From contig NZ_CP084742.1 in NCBI RefSeq assembly GCF_020520285.1, positions 4,340,001 through 4,404,000 on the forward strand: a stretch of DNA of 64,000 nt, given 5' to 3'. The stretch comes from Pseudomonas sp. L5B5 (lineage in GTDB: Bacteria > Pseudomonadota > Gammaproteobacteria > Pseudomonadales > Pseudomonadaceae). Below are positions 33,225 to 43,240 of this stretch, one piece after another. Each line of letters opens with the position of its first letter. The stretch's first letter is position 1. The position numbers were made by a program, and so were the translations under genes. The notes beneath the pieces are model-generated. The model worked only from the letters and a program-made list of their open reading frames with translations. It had not been told where the DNA came from and ran no database searches.

Positions 33225-34550
33225 ATGCATCCGTTCGACGATTCGGCAGGGCAGCCGTCCCCGCCCAACGACCGTACCCAATTCATGCCGCGCCCCGGTG
33301 GTCGCGCGCCCGAGCCTGGTCGCCCGGCACCTGCGCCGGCACCGTCCCTGGCGATGCCATCGGCGCCGCTGGCGGCCGGCCAGGCCCGGGGCCTGAACCC
33401 CCTGGAGAGCGCCGCCGGCCCGTTGCTGGCGCTGCTCACTCGCCTGCGCAGCACCCTGGCGCACCCGGCGCCGGCCAGCCTGCGGGCGCAGTTGCTGGCC
33501 TACCTGCGCCAGTTCGAGGAACGTGCCGAGGCCGCAGGCGTGCCGCGCAATGACGTGCTGCTGGCTCGCTATGCGCTGTGCACCGCCCTGGACGAGGCCG
33601 TGCTGAGCACGCCCTGGGGCAGCACCAGTGACTGGGGCAAGCAGAGCTTGTTGATCACCGTGCACAACGAAGCCTGGGGTGGCGAGAAGGTCTTCCAGCT
33701 GCTGGAACACTGCCTGCAGAGTCCGCGCGAGCGCCTGTACCTGCTGGAACTCCTGTACCTGTGCATGTGCCTGGGCTTCGAAGGCCGCTATCGGGTGATG
33801 ATCGACGGGCGCAGCCAGCTCGAGGCCCTGCGCGAGCGCACGGCTGCGACCATCCGCAGTGCCCGCGGCGAGCATGAGCGCGAGCTTTCGCCGCACTGGC
33901 GCGGCGTGACCGTGGCCCGGGATCGCCTGGCCCAGTTCATGCCGCCCTGGGTCGGCATCGCCATCGGTGTCGCGCTGCTGCTGGCGCTGCTGTTCGGCCT
34001 GCGCCTGAAGCTGGCGGCGGATGCCGAGCCGGTGTTCAAGAACATCCATGCCCTGGGCGAGATCCCGGTGCAGACCCTGGACCGCCCGGTGATCCAGCCA
34101 AAGGTGGTGGAACGTCCACGCCTGGCGGGGTTCCTGGCCGACGATATCCGTGCTGGGCGAGTGGCGGTGGAAGACACTGCTGATCGCTCGGTGGTGACCA
34201 TCCGCGGCGACGAGCTGTTCGCCTCGGCCAGTGCCAGCATCCGCGACGACTACCAGCCGCTGATGCTGCGCATCGCCGACGCCGTGCGCAAGGTCAAGGG
34301 CCAGGTGCGGATCACCGGTCACAGCGACAACCGGCCGATCGCCACCTTGCGGTTCCCGTCCAACTGGAAGCTGTCCCAGGCCCGCGCCGAGTCGGTGCTG
34401 GAGATCCTCGTGGCGAAGACCGGACAGCCCGCGCGCTTCAGCGCCGAAGGCCGCAGCGACACCGAGCCGCTGGCAACCAATGCCACCGCCGAAGGGCGGG
34501 CGCGCAATCGTCGGGTAGAAATCAGCGTATTGGCGGAGGGGGTCGAGTGA
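33225..34550 (+). CDS. tssL: T6SS inner-membrane protein TssL with OmpA-like domain
   Basis: Inner-membrane component, 441 residues. A Pro-rich cytosolic leader (about 1-60) precedes the DotU/IcmH domain (TALDEAVLSTPWG, LLELLYLCMCLGFEGRYRV). One membrane segment (about 245-265: WVGIAIGVALLLALLFGL) is followed by a periplasmic OmpA-family peptidoglycan-binding domain (GHSDNRPI, SQARAESV, GRSDTEPLATNATAEGRARNRRVEI). Such extended TssL anchors the complex in the cell wall. The end overlaps tssM by 4 bases. Confidence 0.96.
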   Translation: MHPFDDSAGQPSPPNDRTQFMPRPGGRAPEPGRPAPAPAPSLAMPSAPLAAGQARGLNPLESAAGPLLALLTRLRSTLAHPAPASLRAQLLAYLRQFEERAEAAGVPRNDVLLARYALCTALDEAVLSTPWGSTSDWGKQSLLITVHNEAWGGEKVFQLLEHCLQSPRERLYLLELLYLCMCLGFEGRYRVMIDGRSQLEALRERTAATIRSARGEHERELSPHWRGVTVARDRLAQFMPPWVGIAIGVALLLALLFGLRLKLAADAEPVFKNIHALGEIPVQTLDRPVIQPKVVERPRLAGFLADDIRAGRVAVEDTADRSVVTIRGDELFASASASIRDDYQPLMLRIADAVRKVKGQVRITGHSDNRPIATLRFPSNWKLSQARAESVLEILVAKTGQPARFSAEGRSDTEPLATNATAEGRARNRRVEISVLAEGVE

Positions 34551-37500
34551 AGGCGTTTTTCAGTTTTGTGATTCGCTGGGTGATCCCGCTGCTGGGCCTG
34601 ATCGCCCTGAGCCTGATCATCTGGTTCATCGGCCCGCTGCTGGAGTTCCTGGTGCCGGAAGGCCGGCGCTGGGCCCTGATCATTTTCATTTTCGCGGTGT
34701 GGATCGCCTACCGGGTGTTTCGCATCATCCAGGCCCGCCGGCATGCGGCCAAGGTGTTGCAGAGCCTGGCGGCCGACATCCCGCCGGACCCGGACAGCCT
34801 GGCCACTGCCGAAGAGCTGGCCGCCCTGCGCCAGCGCATGGACGAAGCCCTGGTGCTGCTCAAGAAGGCCAAGCTAGGCGGTGACGAGCGGCGCAACCTC
34901 TATGAACTGCCGTGGTACGTGATCATCGGTCCGCCGGGTTCGGGCAAGACCACTGCGCTGGTCAACTCCGGCCTGCACTTCCCGCTGGCAGCGCAGCTGG
35001 GCGCCGGCGCCGTGCGTGGCGTCGGTGGTACCCGCAACTGCGACTGGTGGTTCACCGACCAGGCCGTGCTGCTGGACACCGCCGGCCGCTACACCACCCA
35101 GGACAGCCACGCCAATGTCGACAAGGCCGCCTGGCTGGGCTTTCTCGACCTGCTCAAGACCCAGCGTTCGCGGCGGCCCATCGATGGCGCCTTCGTGGCC
35201 ATCAGCCTGTCCGACCTGCTGCTGGGCAGCGAGGCGGAGCGGGCGGCCCATGCGGCGGCGATCCGCCTGCGCATCCAGGAGCTGTACACCCAGCTGGGCG
35301 TGCGCTTCCCGATCTACCTGATGCTGACCAAGCTCGACCTCGTGCCGGGGTTCATGGAGTTCTTCGACTCCCTGAGCAAGGAAGAGCGGGCCCAGGTCTG
35401 GGGCATGACCTTCGCCCTGGACGACGGCAAGAGCAACGACAGCCCCCTGGCCCACCTGCCGGCGGAACTGGCGGCCCTGGAACAGCGCCTCAACGAGCGG
35501 CTGGTGGAGCGCCTGCAACAGGAACGCGACCCGGCGCGGCGCGACCTGATCTACGGCTTCCCGCAGCAGTTCGCAGCGCTCAAGGAGTCGTTGCAGAGTT
35601 TCCTCGAGGGCGTGTTCAAGCCCAATGCCTTCGAGGAGCGGGTGCTGCTGCGCGGGGTGTACTTCACCAGTGGTACCCAGGAAGGCAGTCCCATCGACCG
35701 GCTGATCGGCGCCATGGCCCAGAGCATGAACCTGGACCGCCAGCATCTGGCGCGCCAGACCGGCACCGGGCGCAGCTACTTCATCGAGAAACTGTTCAGC
35801 GCCGTGGCCTTTGCCGAGCGCGGCCTGGTGGGGGTCAACCCCAAGGTCGAGCGGCGGCGCAAATGGATCGCTCGCGGCGCCCTGGCGGCCACCGTGGCCC
35901 TGGTGCTGGTGGTCGGCACCCTGTGGATCGTCAGCTACCGGGCCAACCAGAACTACATCGCCCAGGTCGACCAGCGCGTGGCGCCAGTGCGCCAGAGCGT
36001 GCAGAACCTCAGCCCGGCCCAGCGCGATGTGCTGGCGGTGCTGCCGCTGCTCAACGCGACCCGCAACCTGGCCGGCGATGCACCGGGCTGGGCCGAGGGC
36101 CTGGGCCTGTACCAGGGCGACATGCTCGAAGCCGAATCCGCCAGTGTCTATCGCAAGCTGCTGGTGGCGGTGTTCGCCCCGCGCCTGATGACTCGCATCG
36201 AGGAGCAGTTGCACAGCGGCGGCAACTCGGACTTCCTCTACGAGGGGCTCAAGGCCTATCTGATGCTGGCGGACAACGAGCACTACGACGCCGATTTCAT
36301 CAAGGCCTGGATCACCCTGGACTGGGACCAGACCCTGTCCCGCGAGCTGCCGCCCGACCAGCGCCAGGCCCTGACCGGGCATTTGCAGGCGCTGTTCGAG
36401 AAGCATCCGCCCAATGCCCGCCTGGACCAGCGCCTGATCGATGACCTGCGCCGCCAACTGCAACAACTGCCGGTGGCCCAGCGAGTCTACGACCGAGTCA
36501 AGCGCGCCAAGCTGCCGGCCGGCGTGCCGGACTTTCGCCTGAGCGAAGCCGGGGGCCGCGATGCGGCGCTGGTGTTCACCCGCAAGAGTGGCAAGCCGTT
36601 GAGCGAGCCGCTGAGCGGCCTGTTCACCGCCAAGGGCTATCGCGAGGGCTTCCTGCTGGCCAGCGTCAACCAGGCCGGTACCCTGGCCGAGGAGCAGTGG
36701 GTACTGGGCCGCGACCAGGCCGAGCAGCAGAATGTCGTCAGCCTGGCGGCCGACGTGCGCCGCTTGTACTTCCAGGACTACCTGCGCCAGTGGGACGCCC
36801 TGCTGGCGGACATCGACTTCGTGCCGATCACCAGCGTGGCCCAGGCCGCGGATGTGCTGCGGATCATCTCCGGCCCCAGCTCGCCCTTGAAGAAGCTGCT
36901 GGTGGCCGTGTCCAAGGAAACCGACCTGCAGCAGGAAGAGCGCCTGTTGGCAGCCCAGGGCCAGAAGGTCGAGGGCGGGGTCGACCAGCTCAAGCAGCGC
37001 CTGGGTTCGCTGTTGGGCCAGGAGCAGACGGCGGGTCCGGCGGCCGTGGCCAACGAAGACCCGGTGAGCCTGCATTTCGCCGACCTGATCAGCCTGGTGA
37101 GCAAGGGCGAGGGTGAGCCGGCGGCCATCGATGGGCTGCTGGCGGACATGAACGCCCTGTACGTGCAGGTCAGTGCCATGGTCGGCGCCAGCGGCGATGC
37201 CTTGCTGGGCGAGGCCAAGAACCAGGCCAGCGCCGCGGCGGCACGGGTCAGCCTGACGGCCGCACGCCAGCCGCCGCTGGTGCAGGGGCTGGTGAAGTCG
37301 GTGGTCGGTTCCACCACCAACACCATGATGGGCGGGGTTCGCAATCAACTGAACGCGGCCTGGGTCAGCGAGGTGGTGAATGTCTATCGCCAGTCCCTGA
37401 GCGGCCGCTACCCGATGTCGCCGGGCAGCTCGCGGGACGCGACCCTGGAAGACTTCGGCCAGTTCTTCGGTGCGGGCGGGGTGATGGACAGCTACTTCCG

Positions 37501-38050
37501 CAAGTACCTGCAGCCTTACGTCAACACCTCCACCACCACCTGGAGCTGGCAGCCGGGAGCGGCGCAGAAGCTGGGGATATCCCCTGGAGTGCTGCAGACC
37601 TTCCAGCGGGCCTCGAACATTCGCGATGCGTTCTTCCGCTCCAGCGGCGGCACCCAGCCAGCCGTGCGTTTCGAGCTCAAGCCGGTGGAGATGGACGCCA
37701 ATATCAGCCAGTTCCTCCTCGACCTCGACGGCCAGCAACTGAGCTATGACCACGGCCCGAGCCGGCCGGTGGCCATGCAGTGGCCGAACCCGGGGAGCAT
37801 TGGCGTGGTGCGCTTGTCGATCATGCCGCCGTCGGCCAGTGGGCGTTCGGGGATCACCCTGGATGGCCCGTGGGCCTGGTTCCGCCTGCTGGAGCAATCG
37901 GACCTGACCGCCACCAACTCGCCGGATCGCTTCAACCTGCGGCTGCGGGTGGACGGCGCGAGCATTTCCTATGAGTTGCGGGCCAGCAGTGCCTTCAACC
38001 CGTTCAAGAGCCGGGTGCTCAGCGGCTTCAGCCTGCCGGAGCGGCTATGA
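34547..38050 (+). CDS. tssM: T6SS inner-membrane protein TssM (IcmF)
   Basis: Large channel protein of the membrane complex, 1167 residues. Membrane segments are at about 8-30, 43-60 and 443-465. A cytosolic GTPase-like domain has Walker A GPPGSGKTT (128-136). The long periplasmic part ends in the IcmF C-terminal domain that binds TssJ. It overlaps tssL by 4 bases and tagF by 4 bases, so translation of the set is coupled. Confidence 0.97.
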   Translation: MKAFFSFVIRWVIPLLGLIALSLIIWFIGPLLEFLVPEGRRWALIIFIFAVWIAYRVFRIIQARRHAAKVLQSLAADIPPDPDSLATAEELAALRQRMDEALVLLKKAKLGGDERRNLYELPWYVIIGPPGSGKTTALVNSGLHFPLAAQLGAGAVRGVGGTRNCDWWFTDQAVLLDTAGRYTTQDSHANVDKAAWLGFLDLLKTQRSRRPIDGAFVAISLSDLLLGSEAERAAHAAAIRLRIQELYTQLGVRFPIYLMLTKLDLVPGFMEFFDSLSKEERAQVWGMTFALDDGKSNDSPLAHLPAELAALEQRLNERLVERLQQERDPARRDLIYGFPQQFAALKESLQSFLEGVFKPNAFEERVLLRGVYFTSGTQEGSPIDRLIGAMAQSMNLDRQHLARQTGTGRSYFIEKLFSAVAFAERGLVGVNPKVERRRKWIARGALAATVALVLVVGTLWIVSYRANQNYIAQVDQRVAPVRQSVQNLSPAQRDVLAVLPLLNATRNLAGDAPGWAEGLGLYQGDMLEAESASVYRKLLVAVFAPRLMTRIEEQLHSGGNSDFLYEGLKAYLMLADNEHYDADFIKAWITLDWDQTLSRELPPDQRQALTGHLQALFEKHPPNARLDQRLIDDLRRQLQQLPVAQRVYDRVKRAKLPAGVPDFRLSEAGGRDAALVFTRKSGKPLSEPLSGLFTAKGYREGFLLASVNQAGTLAEEQWVLGRDQAEQQNVVSLAADVRRLYFQDYLRQWDALLADIDFVPITSVAQAADVLRIISGPSSPLKKLLVAVSKETDLQQEERLLAAQGQKVEGGVDQLKQRLGSLLGQEQTAGPAAVANEDPVSLHFADLISLVSKGEGEPAAIDGLLADMNALYVQVSAMVGASGDALLGEAKNQASAAAARVSLTAARQPPLVQGLVKSVVGSTTNTMMGGVRNQLNAAWVSEVVNVYRQSLSGRYPMSPGSSRDATLEDFGQFFGAGGVMDSYFRKYLQPYVNTSTTTWSWQPGAAQKLGISPGVLQTFQRASNIRDAFFRSSGGTQPAVRFELKPVEMDANISQFLLDLDGQQLSYDHGPSRPVAMQWPNPGSIGVVRLSIMPPSASGRSGITLDGPWAWFRLLEQSDLTATNSPDRFNLRLRVDGASISYELRASSAFNPFKSRVLSGFSLPERL

Positions 38051-38700
38051 CGGCGCCCGGCCTGTACGGCAAGCTGGCCAGCCGTGGCGACTTCGTCAGC
38101 CGTGGCCTGCCGCAGAGCTTCATCGGTCCCTGGGACAGCTGGTTGGCAGCGGGGCTGCTGGCCAGCCAGAACGCCATGGGCGAGCACTGGCTCAACGCCT
38201 ACCTGGTCAGCCCGCTGTGGCGCTTCGCCCTGGCCCCGGGCGTGTGCGGACCCCAGGCGGCGATTGGGGTGGTGATGCCGAGCATCGACCGGGTCGGGCG
38301 CTATTTCCCCCTGACCGTGGCGGCGCTGCTGGAGCCGGGTGAAGACCTGGCCTGCCTGGTGGGTGGCCCGGACCTGTGGTTCGAGCAAGTGGAGCAGTTG
38401 CTCCTGGCGACCCTCGACGAAGGTGCCAGCTTCGAGGCCCTGGAGGAGGGTTTGCAGGCCCTCGGCGCGCCTGTTACGGCACTGCGTGCCGAAGGCAGCC
38501 AGTTCGCCGGCCTGCAGCGGTTCTATGTCAATGACCCACAGGCCCGGAGCGCGGTACTCGCTGCCCAGGCCCTGGACGGGGCGAGTGTCTGGTGGGGGCG
38601 CGGTTCGCAGTACATCAGCCCGATGTTGCTGCGTTGCCAGGGTCTGCCGCCGGCCAATGATTTTGGGCAATTTCTGCTCGGGCAAGAGGGTGCCGTCTAA
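38047..38700 (+). CDS. tagF: T6SS post-translational repressor TagF
   Basis: Cytosolic protein of 217 residues (DUF2094 family) that represses H1-type secretion independently of the phosphorylation switch. The N-terminal GLYGKLASRGDFVSRGLPQSFIGPWDSWLA is the family hallmark. The start overlaps tssM by 4 bases, and the stop is followed at once by pppA. Confidence 0.95.
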   Translation: MTAPGLYGKLASRGDFVSRGLPQSFIGPWDSWLAAGLLASQNAMGEHWLNAYLVSPLWRFALAPGVCGPQAAIGVVMPSIDRVGRYFPLTVAALLEPGEDLACLVGGPDLWFEQVEQLLLATLDEGASFEALEEGLQALGAPVTALRAEGSQFAGLQRFYVNDPQARSAVLAAQALDGASVWWGRGSQYISPMLLRCQGLPPANDFGQFLLGQEGAV

Positions 38701-39435
38701 ATGCGTTCAGCGCCACAACTGTCCTACCAGTCCGCCAGCTACAGCCATGTCGGCATGGTGCGGAAAATCAATGAAGATGCCTGGCTCGAAGCGCCGGAAA
38801 CCGGCCTGTGGCTGGTGGCCGATGGCATGGGGGGGCACGCTGCCGGGGATTACGTCAGCAGCCTGATCGTCGACAGCCTGCGGACGGTGCCGGCCGGTGA
38901 CAACCTGGAGCAGTACGTTGCCGCGCTGCGCAACGGCCTGGCAGCGGTGAACGCCGCGGTTCGCGAGGAAACCGCCAATCGTGGGGTGACGATGATGGGC
39001 AGCACCGTGGTCCTGCTGGCGGTGCGCGGCGACCAGGCAGCCTGCCTGTGGGCCGGTGACAGTCGCCTGTACCGGTTGCGCGACGAACAGCTGGAAAGCA
39101 TTTCCCGGGACCACAGCTACGTCCAGGACCTGCAGGACAGCGGCCTGCTCAGCGAGGCCGAGGCACGGGTCCACCCACGGGCCAACATCGTCACGCGGGC
39201 CATCGGCGTCGAGGCCCAGCTGGAGCTGTCCCAGGTCGACCTGCAGGTACTGGCCGGCGACACCTTCCTGCTGTGCAGTGACGGTTTGAACAAGACTGCC
39301 GAGGATTTCGAATTGCGTGACGTGCTCAGCCACAGCGAGCCCAACGATGTGGTGCGCAGCCTGATCCACCTGGGCCTGACCCGGGGCGCGCCGGACAACA
39401 TCACCGCCATCGTGATCAAGGCCGCAGGAAACTGA
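38701..39435 (+). CDS. pppA: T6SS phosphatase PppA
   Basis: PP2C-type Ser/Thr phosphatase, 244 residues, that removes phosphate from Fha and PpkA and so switches secretion off. Metal-binding motifs are present: VRKINEDA, VADGMGGHAAGD, WAGDSRLYRL, LLCSDGLNKT and GAPDNITAIVI. It begins directly after the tagF stop and is followed by ppkA after 2 bases. Confidence 0.97.
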   Translation: MRSAPQLSYQSASYSHVGMVRKINEDAWLEAPETGLWLVADGMGGHAAGDYVSSLIVDSLRTVPAGDNLEQYVAALRNGLAAVNAAVREETANRGVTMMGSTVVLLAVRGDQAACLWAGDSRLYRLRDEQLESISRDHSYVQDLQDSGLLSEAEARVHPRANIVTRAIGVEAQLELSQVDLQVLAGDTFLLCSDGLNKTAEDFELRDVLSHSEPNDVVRSLIHLGLTRGAPDNITAIVIKAAGN

Positions 39436-39437
39436 CC

Positions 39438-42400
39438 ATGGACATTGTGATTCCCGGCTTTGACATCCAGGGCGAGATTGGCGAAGGCGCCATGGCCTCC
39501 GTGTACCTGGCGACCCAGCGTTCCCTGGAGCGCAAGGTGGCGCTCAAGGTCATGGCTGCGTCCCTGGCGGCCGACCCGAGCTTCTGCGAGCGCTTCCTGC
39601 GCGAAGGCAAGACCCTGGCGCGGTTGTCCCATCCGCACACCGTGACCATCCATGACATCGGCAATGTCGGCGAGCTGTACTACATGGCCATGGAGTACCT
39701 GCCCAACGGCACCCTCAAGGAGCGGATCGCCGCCGGGCTGACCCCGGAGCAGGGCGTGACCTATATCCGCCAGATCGCTTCGGCCCTGGGGTATGCCCAT
39801 GCCCAGGGGCTGGTGCACCGTGACGTCAAGCCGGCCAACATCCTGTTCCGTGCCGACGGTACGGCGGTGCTCTCGGACTTCGGCATCGCCAAGTCCCTGG
39901 ATGACCGCACCCAGTTCACCCAGGCAGGTTTTGCCGTCGGCACCCCGAGCTACATGAGCCCCGAGCAGGCCCGTGGCCAGGACATCGACGGGCGTGCCGA
40001 CCTCTATGCCCTGGGCGTGGTGCTGTACGAAATCCTGGTGGGCAAGCTGCCGTACAACGGCACCGATGCCTTGTCGACGGCCCTGGCCCACCTCACCGAG
40101 CCGTTGCCGGAGCTGCCAGTGCACCACGGCCGTTACCAGCACATTCTGGGCAAGCTGCTGGCCAAGGACCCCGCCGAGCGCTACCCGGACGCCGCTGCCT
40201 TGCTGGTGGCCCTGGACAACCTGCCGGCGGCGGCCCCGGAGGTCGAGGCGACGCTGATCCAGCCGCTGCCGCTGCCTGCGCGGGAAGTGCCGGCGGCCAG
40301 CGACCTGGCCGGGCTGACGCCGGTGTCCATCGAGATTCCGCGGCAGGCGCCGCCGCCTGCTCCACGCCAGGAACCGCGCCCTGAACCCGTGGTTGCGCCC
40401 CAGCGCGTGTCCAGCTTGCCGCCCCAGGGCGCCGAGCCTGCAGGGCAACGTCGGGGCCCGGTGCTGGCCCTGGCTGGCGTGGCCGTGGCAGTCGCCCTGG
40501 CCGTGGCAGGGGTCGGTTACTGGTGGCTGTCCGGGGACAGCCAGGAGCCTGCGCCAAAGGTTGTTGCCAGCCCTCCGGCCTCCGGCACCAGCGGTGCGTC
40601 CAGCGTGGCGCCGCCGGTCAACCAGCCGGTGGCGGGTGATGCCGATGGCGGCCAGCGACCGCTGCTGATGCCCGGCAAGAAGACCCTGTTCCAGCGGGTG
40701 CTGAGCAAGCCGGGGGCGAGTTTCTCCAGCGAGCCGGGGGCCACGCCGGGGCGCTCGGTACCGGCGTTCTCGGTGCTGTACGTGTATCAGCGCAAGAGCC
40801 TCGACGGTCGTTCCTGGTTGCGCCTGGGCGCGGCCAGCGATGGTCGCAGCGTCGGCTGGCTGCCGGCGGACCAGGTCAGTGACTGGAAGCAGAGCCTGGT
40901 GCTCAAGTTCACCGAGCGTTCCGGGCGGGCACCGGTGATGTTCGTGCGCCAGGCCAGCCAGCTGGAGCGCCTGCTGGCGGACCCGTCGGCGGCCAGGAAC
41001 CTGTTGCTCAATGCCCAGAAGAACCCTCAGGACGATCAGCAGGTGCTGGCCCTGGAACCCAATGCCAGCGCGGTGCCGCAGGATCAGTTCTACCTGTTGC
41101 CGATCTTCGACTCCAAGGAGAGCTTCGACGAGAACGGCCAGCCGGTGCAGCTGCTCAATGTCGCCTCCATCGATCCGGGCAGCAGCCCGCAGAGCATCAG
41201 CGACAGCAGCGGCAAGAGCCAGCCGCTGGCCGGCGCGCAGGCCACTGGCGATGCCTTCCGTACGGCAGTGGTGCTGGTGGTCGATACCTCGGTGTCGATG
41301 CAGCCCTACATCGACCGGGTACGTGATGTGGTGCATGAACTGCAAGGCAAGCTGGCTGCGCGCGGCGAGCTGGACAGTGTCAGCTTCGGCCTGGTGGGCT
41401 TTCGCAACAACATCAAGAAGACCCCGGGCCTGGAGTACGTCGCCAAGACCCTGGTGACCCTCGACCAGGGGCGCGACCCCCAGCGGTTCCAGGAGCTGGT
41501 CGGCCAGGTCAAGGCCACCAGCGTGTCCAGCCACTCGTTCAACGAAGACGCTTTCGCCGGGGTCATGCAGGCCGTGCAAGGCATGGACTGGAAGGGCTAC
41601 GGCGGCCGCTTGATCCTGTTGGTCAGCGATGCCGGGGCCCTGCGCAAGAACGACCCCTTCAGCCGGACCCAGATGAACGAGGCCGAGGTGCGCCAGGCGG
41701 CCCTGGGCAAGCAGATCAAGATCTATGCCCTGCACCTGCGCACCGATGCCGGCAAGAAGAACCATGCCCAGGCCGAGACCCAGTACCGGGTGCTGACCGC
41801 CGACGCCAACCCGAAGATCGGCGACCTGTACATCCCGGTGGCCGGTGGCGATGTGAGCAAGTTCGGCGAGCGGGTCGACGAGATCGGGACGGTGTTCGCC
41901 GACCTGGTCCATCAGGTGCGCGGCAACCAGAGCCAGGCGGTTCCGGTGCTGGCGGCGAGCCCGAGCATCGCCGAGAAATCGGCGGCCATCGGTTATGCCA
42001 TGCACATGGATTTCCTCGGGCACAAGTCCGCCAGCCAGGCACCGCAACTGGTGAGCGCCTGGACCGCCGACCGCGACCTGACCAATCCGGCGCTGCCGGC
42101 ATTCCAGGTGTGCGTGATGCTGACCAAGTTGCAGCTCAACGATCTGCAGCAGTCGCTGAAGCTGATCGTCGATGCGGCGCGCAAGACCCAGACCTCGCCC
42201 AAGGATTTCTTCCAGGAAATCGCCAGCGCCAGTGCCTATATGAGCCGCGATCCGTCGGCCCTGAGCAAGGGCGGCAACCTTGCCAATGGCGGCGTGCTGG
42301 GGGAATACCTGGAGGGGCTGCCGTACCGCAGCAAGTCGCTGAACATGACCCAGGACCTGTGGTTGTCGTTGAGCGTGGCCGAGCAGGAGGACTTCATCGA

Positions 42401-42524
42401 CGAGCTGGATTCGAAGATCCGCCTCTACGAGACGTTCCACAACGACCTGGCCAACTGGGTGCGCTTTGGCGATGCCGAACCGGGTGATGCGCTGTACCGC
42501 GTTCCCTTGTCGACCCTGCCGTGA
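39438..42524 (+). CDS. ppkA: T6SS transmembrane Ser/Thr kinase PpkA
   Basis: Sensor kinase that phosphorylates Fha, 1028 residues. The N-terminal kinase domain has GEGAMASVY, K37 in VALKVM, HRDVKPAN (D128) and DFG (146-148). A Pro-rich linker leads to one membrane segment (about 341-363). The periplasmic part has an SH3-like stretch and a von Willebrand A domain with the metal site DTSVS (about residue 615). Periplasmic input is expected from TagQR. It lies between pppA and tagT with 1-2 base junctions. Confidence 0.97.
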   Translation: MDIVIPGFDIQGEIGEGAMASVYLATQRSLERKVALKVMAASLAADPSFCERFLREGKTLARLSHPHTVTIHDIGNVGELYYMAMEYLPNGTLKERIAAGLTPEQGVTYIRQIASALGYAHAQGLVHRDVKPANILFRADGTAVLSDFGIAKSLDDRTQFTQAGFAVGTPSYMSPEQARGQDIDGRADLYALGVVLYEILVGKLPYNGTDALSTALAHLTEPLPELPVHHGRYQHILGKLLAKDPAERYPDAAALLVALDNLPAAAPEVEATLIQPLPLPAREVPAASDLAGLTPVSIEIPRQAPPPAPRQEPRPEPVVAPQRVSSLPPQGAEPAGQRRGPVLALAGVAVAVALAVAGVGYWWLSGDSQEPAPKVVASPPASGTSGASSVAPPVNQPVAGDADGGQRPLLMPGKKTLFQRVLSKPGASFSSEPGATPGRSVPAFSVLYVYQRKSLDGRSWLRLGAASDGRSVGWLPADQVSDWKQSLVLKFTERSGRAPVMFVRQASQLERLLADPSAARNLLLNAQKNPQDDQQVLALEPNASAVPQDQFYLLPIFDSKESFDENGQPVQLLNVASIDPGSSPQSISDSSGKSQPLAGAQATGDAFRTAVVLVVDTSVSMQPYIDRVRDVVHELQGKLAARGELDSVSFGLVGFRNNIKKTPGLEYVAKTLVTLDQGRDPQRFQELVGQVKATSVSSHSFNEDAFAGVMQAVQGMDWKGYGGRLILLVSDAGALRKNDPFSRTQMNEAEVRQAALGKQIKIYALHLRTDAGKKNHAQAETQYRVLTADANPKIGDLYIPVAGGDVSKFGERVDEIGTVFADLVHQVRGNQSQAVPVLAASPSIAEKSAAIGYAMHMDFLGHKSASQAPQLVSAWTADRDLTNPALPAFQVCVMLTKLQLNDLQQSLKLIVDAARKTQTSPKDFFQEIASASAYMSRDPSALSKGGNLANGGVLGEYLEGLPYRSKSLNMTQDLWLSLSVAEQEDFIDELDSKIRLYETFHNDLANWVRFGDAEPGDALYRVPLSTLP

Positions 42525-43240
42525 TGCTGGACCTGGTGGACGTGCGCAAGAGTCGCGGCGAGGGTCGCCAGCGCTACAGCCTGGTGATCCCCAGGCTGCA
42601 GCTGCGTGCCGGCGACCAACTGGCCGTGGTAGGGCCCAGCGGATGTGGCAAGAGCACCCTGCTGGACCTGCTGGCGCTGGTACTGGCACCGGATTCGAGC
42701 CGGCGCTTCGATTTTGCCCCGGACCGGGCAACCTTCGATATCGCCGGAATCTGGCAGCAGGCCGGGCATGGCGCCTTGGCCGAATTGCGCAGCCGGCACC
42801 TGGGGTACGTGTTGCAGACCGGCGGCCTGCTGGGGTTTCTCGATGTACGGGGCAACATCAGCCTGCCGCGCAAGATGCTTGGGCTGGCCGATGAGGGCAT
42901 TCCCCGGCGCCTGGCCGAACGCCTGGAAATCGTCGACCAGTTGCACAAGAAACCCGCCGCGCTGTCGGTGGGCCAGCGCCAGCGGGTCAGCTGCGCCCGG
43001 GCCCTGGCCCACGGTCCGCAGGTGTTGCTGGCGGACGAGCCGACCGCCGCCCTGGACCCCTTGAATGCCCAGCGGGTGATGCAACTTCTGGTGCAGCAAG
43101 TGCGGGACCAGCAGCTGTGCTGCGTGGTGGCCACCCACGATGAGCCACTGGCCCGGGCCAATGGCTTGCAGATCCGGCGCATAACCTGCCAGCGCGACGT
43201 CGATGGCGGTGTCACCGCGACCCTCGGGGAGGCGTGCTGA
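42524..43240 (+). CDS. tagT: ABC transporter ATP-binding protein TagT
   Basis: ATPase of the TagTS ABC complex, part of the envelope sensor that feeds PpkA. The 238-residue protein has Walker [10 protein letters not shown], signature LSVGQRQR and Walker B VLLADEP, as in the LolD/MacB group. The ATG at 42524 shares one base with the ppkA stop (TGATG); a GTG one codon earlier is possible. It overlaps tagS by 7 bases. Confidence 0.93.
   Translation: MLDLVDVRKSRGEGRQRYSLVIPRLQLRAGDQLAVVGPSGCGKSTLLDLLALVLAPDSSRRFDFAPDRATFDIAGIWQQAGHGALAELRSRHLGYVLQTGGLLGFLDVRGNISLPRKMLGLADEGIPRRLAERLEIVDQLHKKPAALSVGQRQRVSCARALAHGPQVLLADEPTAALDPLNAQRVMQLLVQQVRDQQLCCVVATHDEPLARANGLQIRRITCQRDVDGGVTATLGEAC

Noticed and set aside
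31254..42731. Very long open frames on the minus strand (over 1000 codons each) across tssJ-tssM and ppkA
   Set aside because: They mirror strongly coding plus-strand genes in GC-rich DNA, have no family features, and would overlap well-supported T6SS genes.
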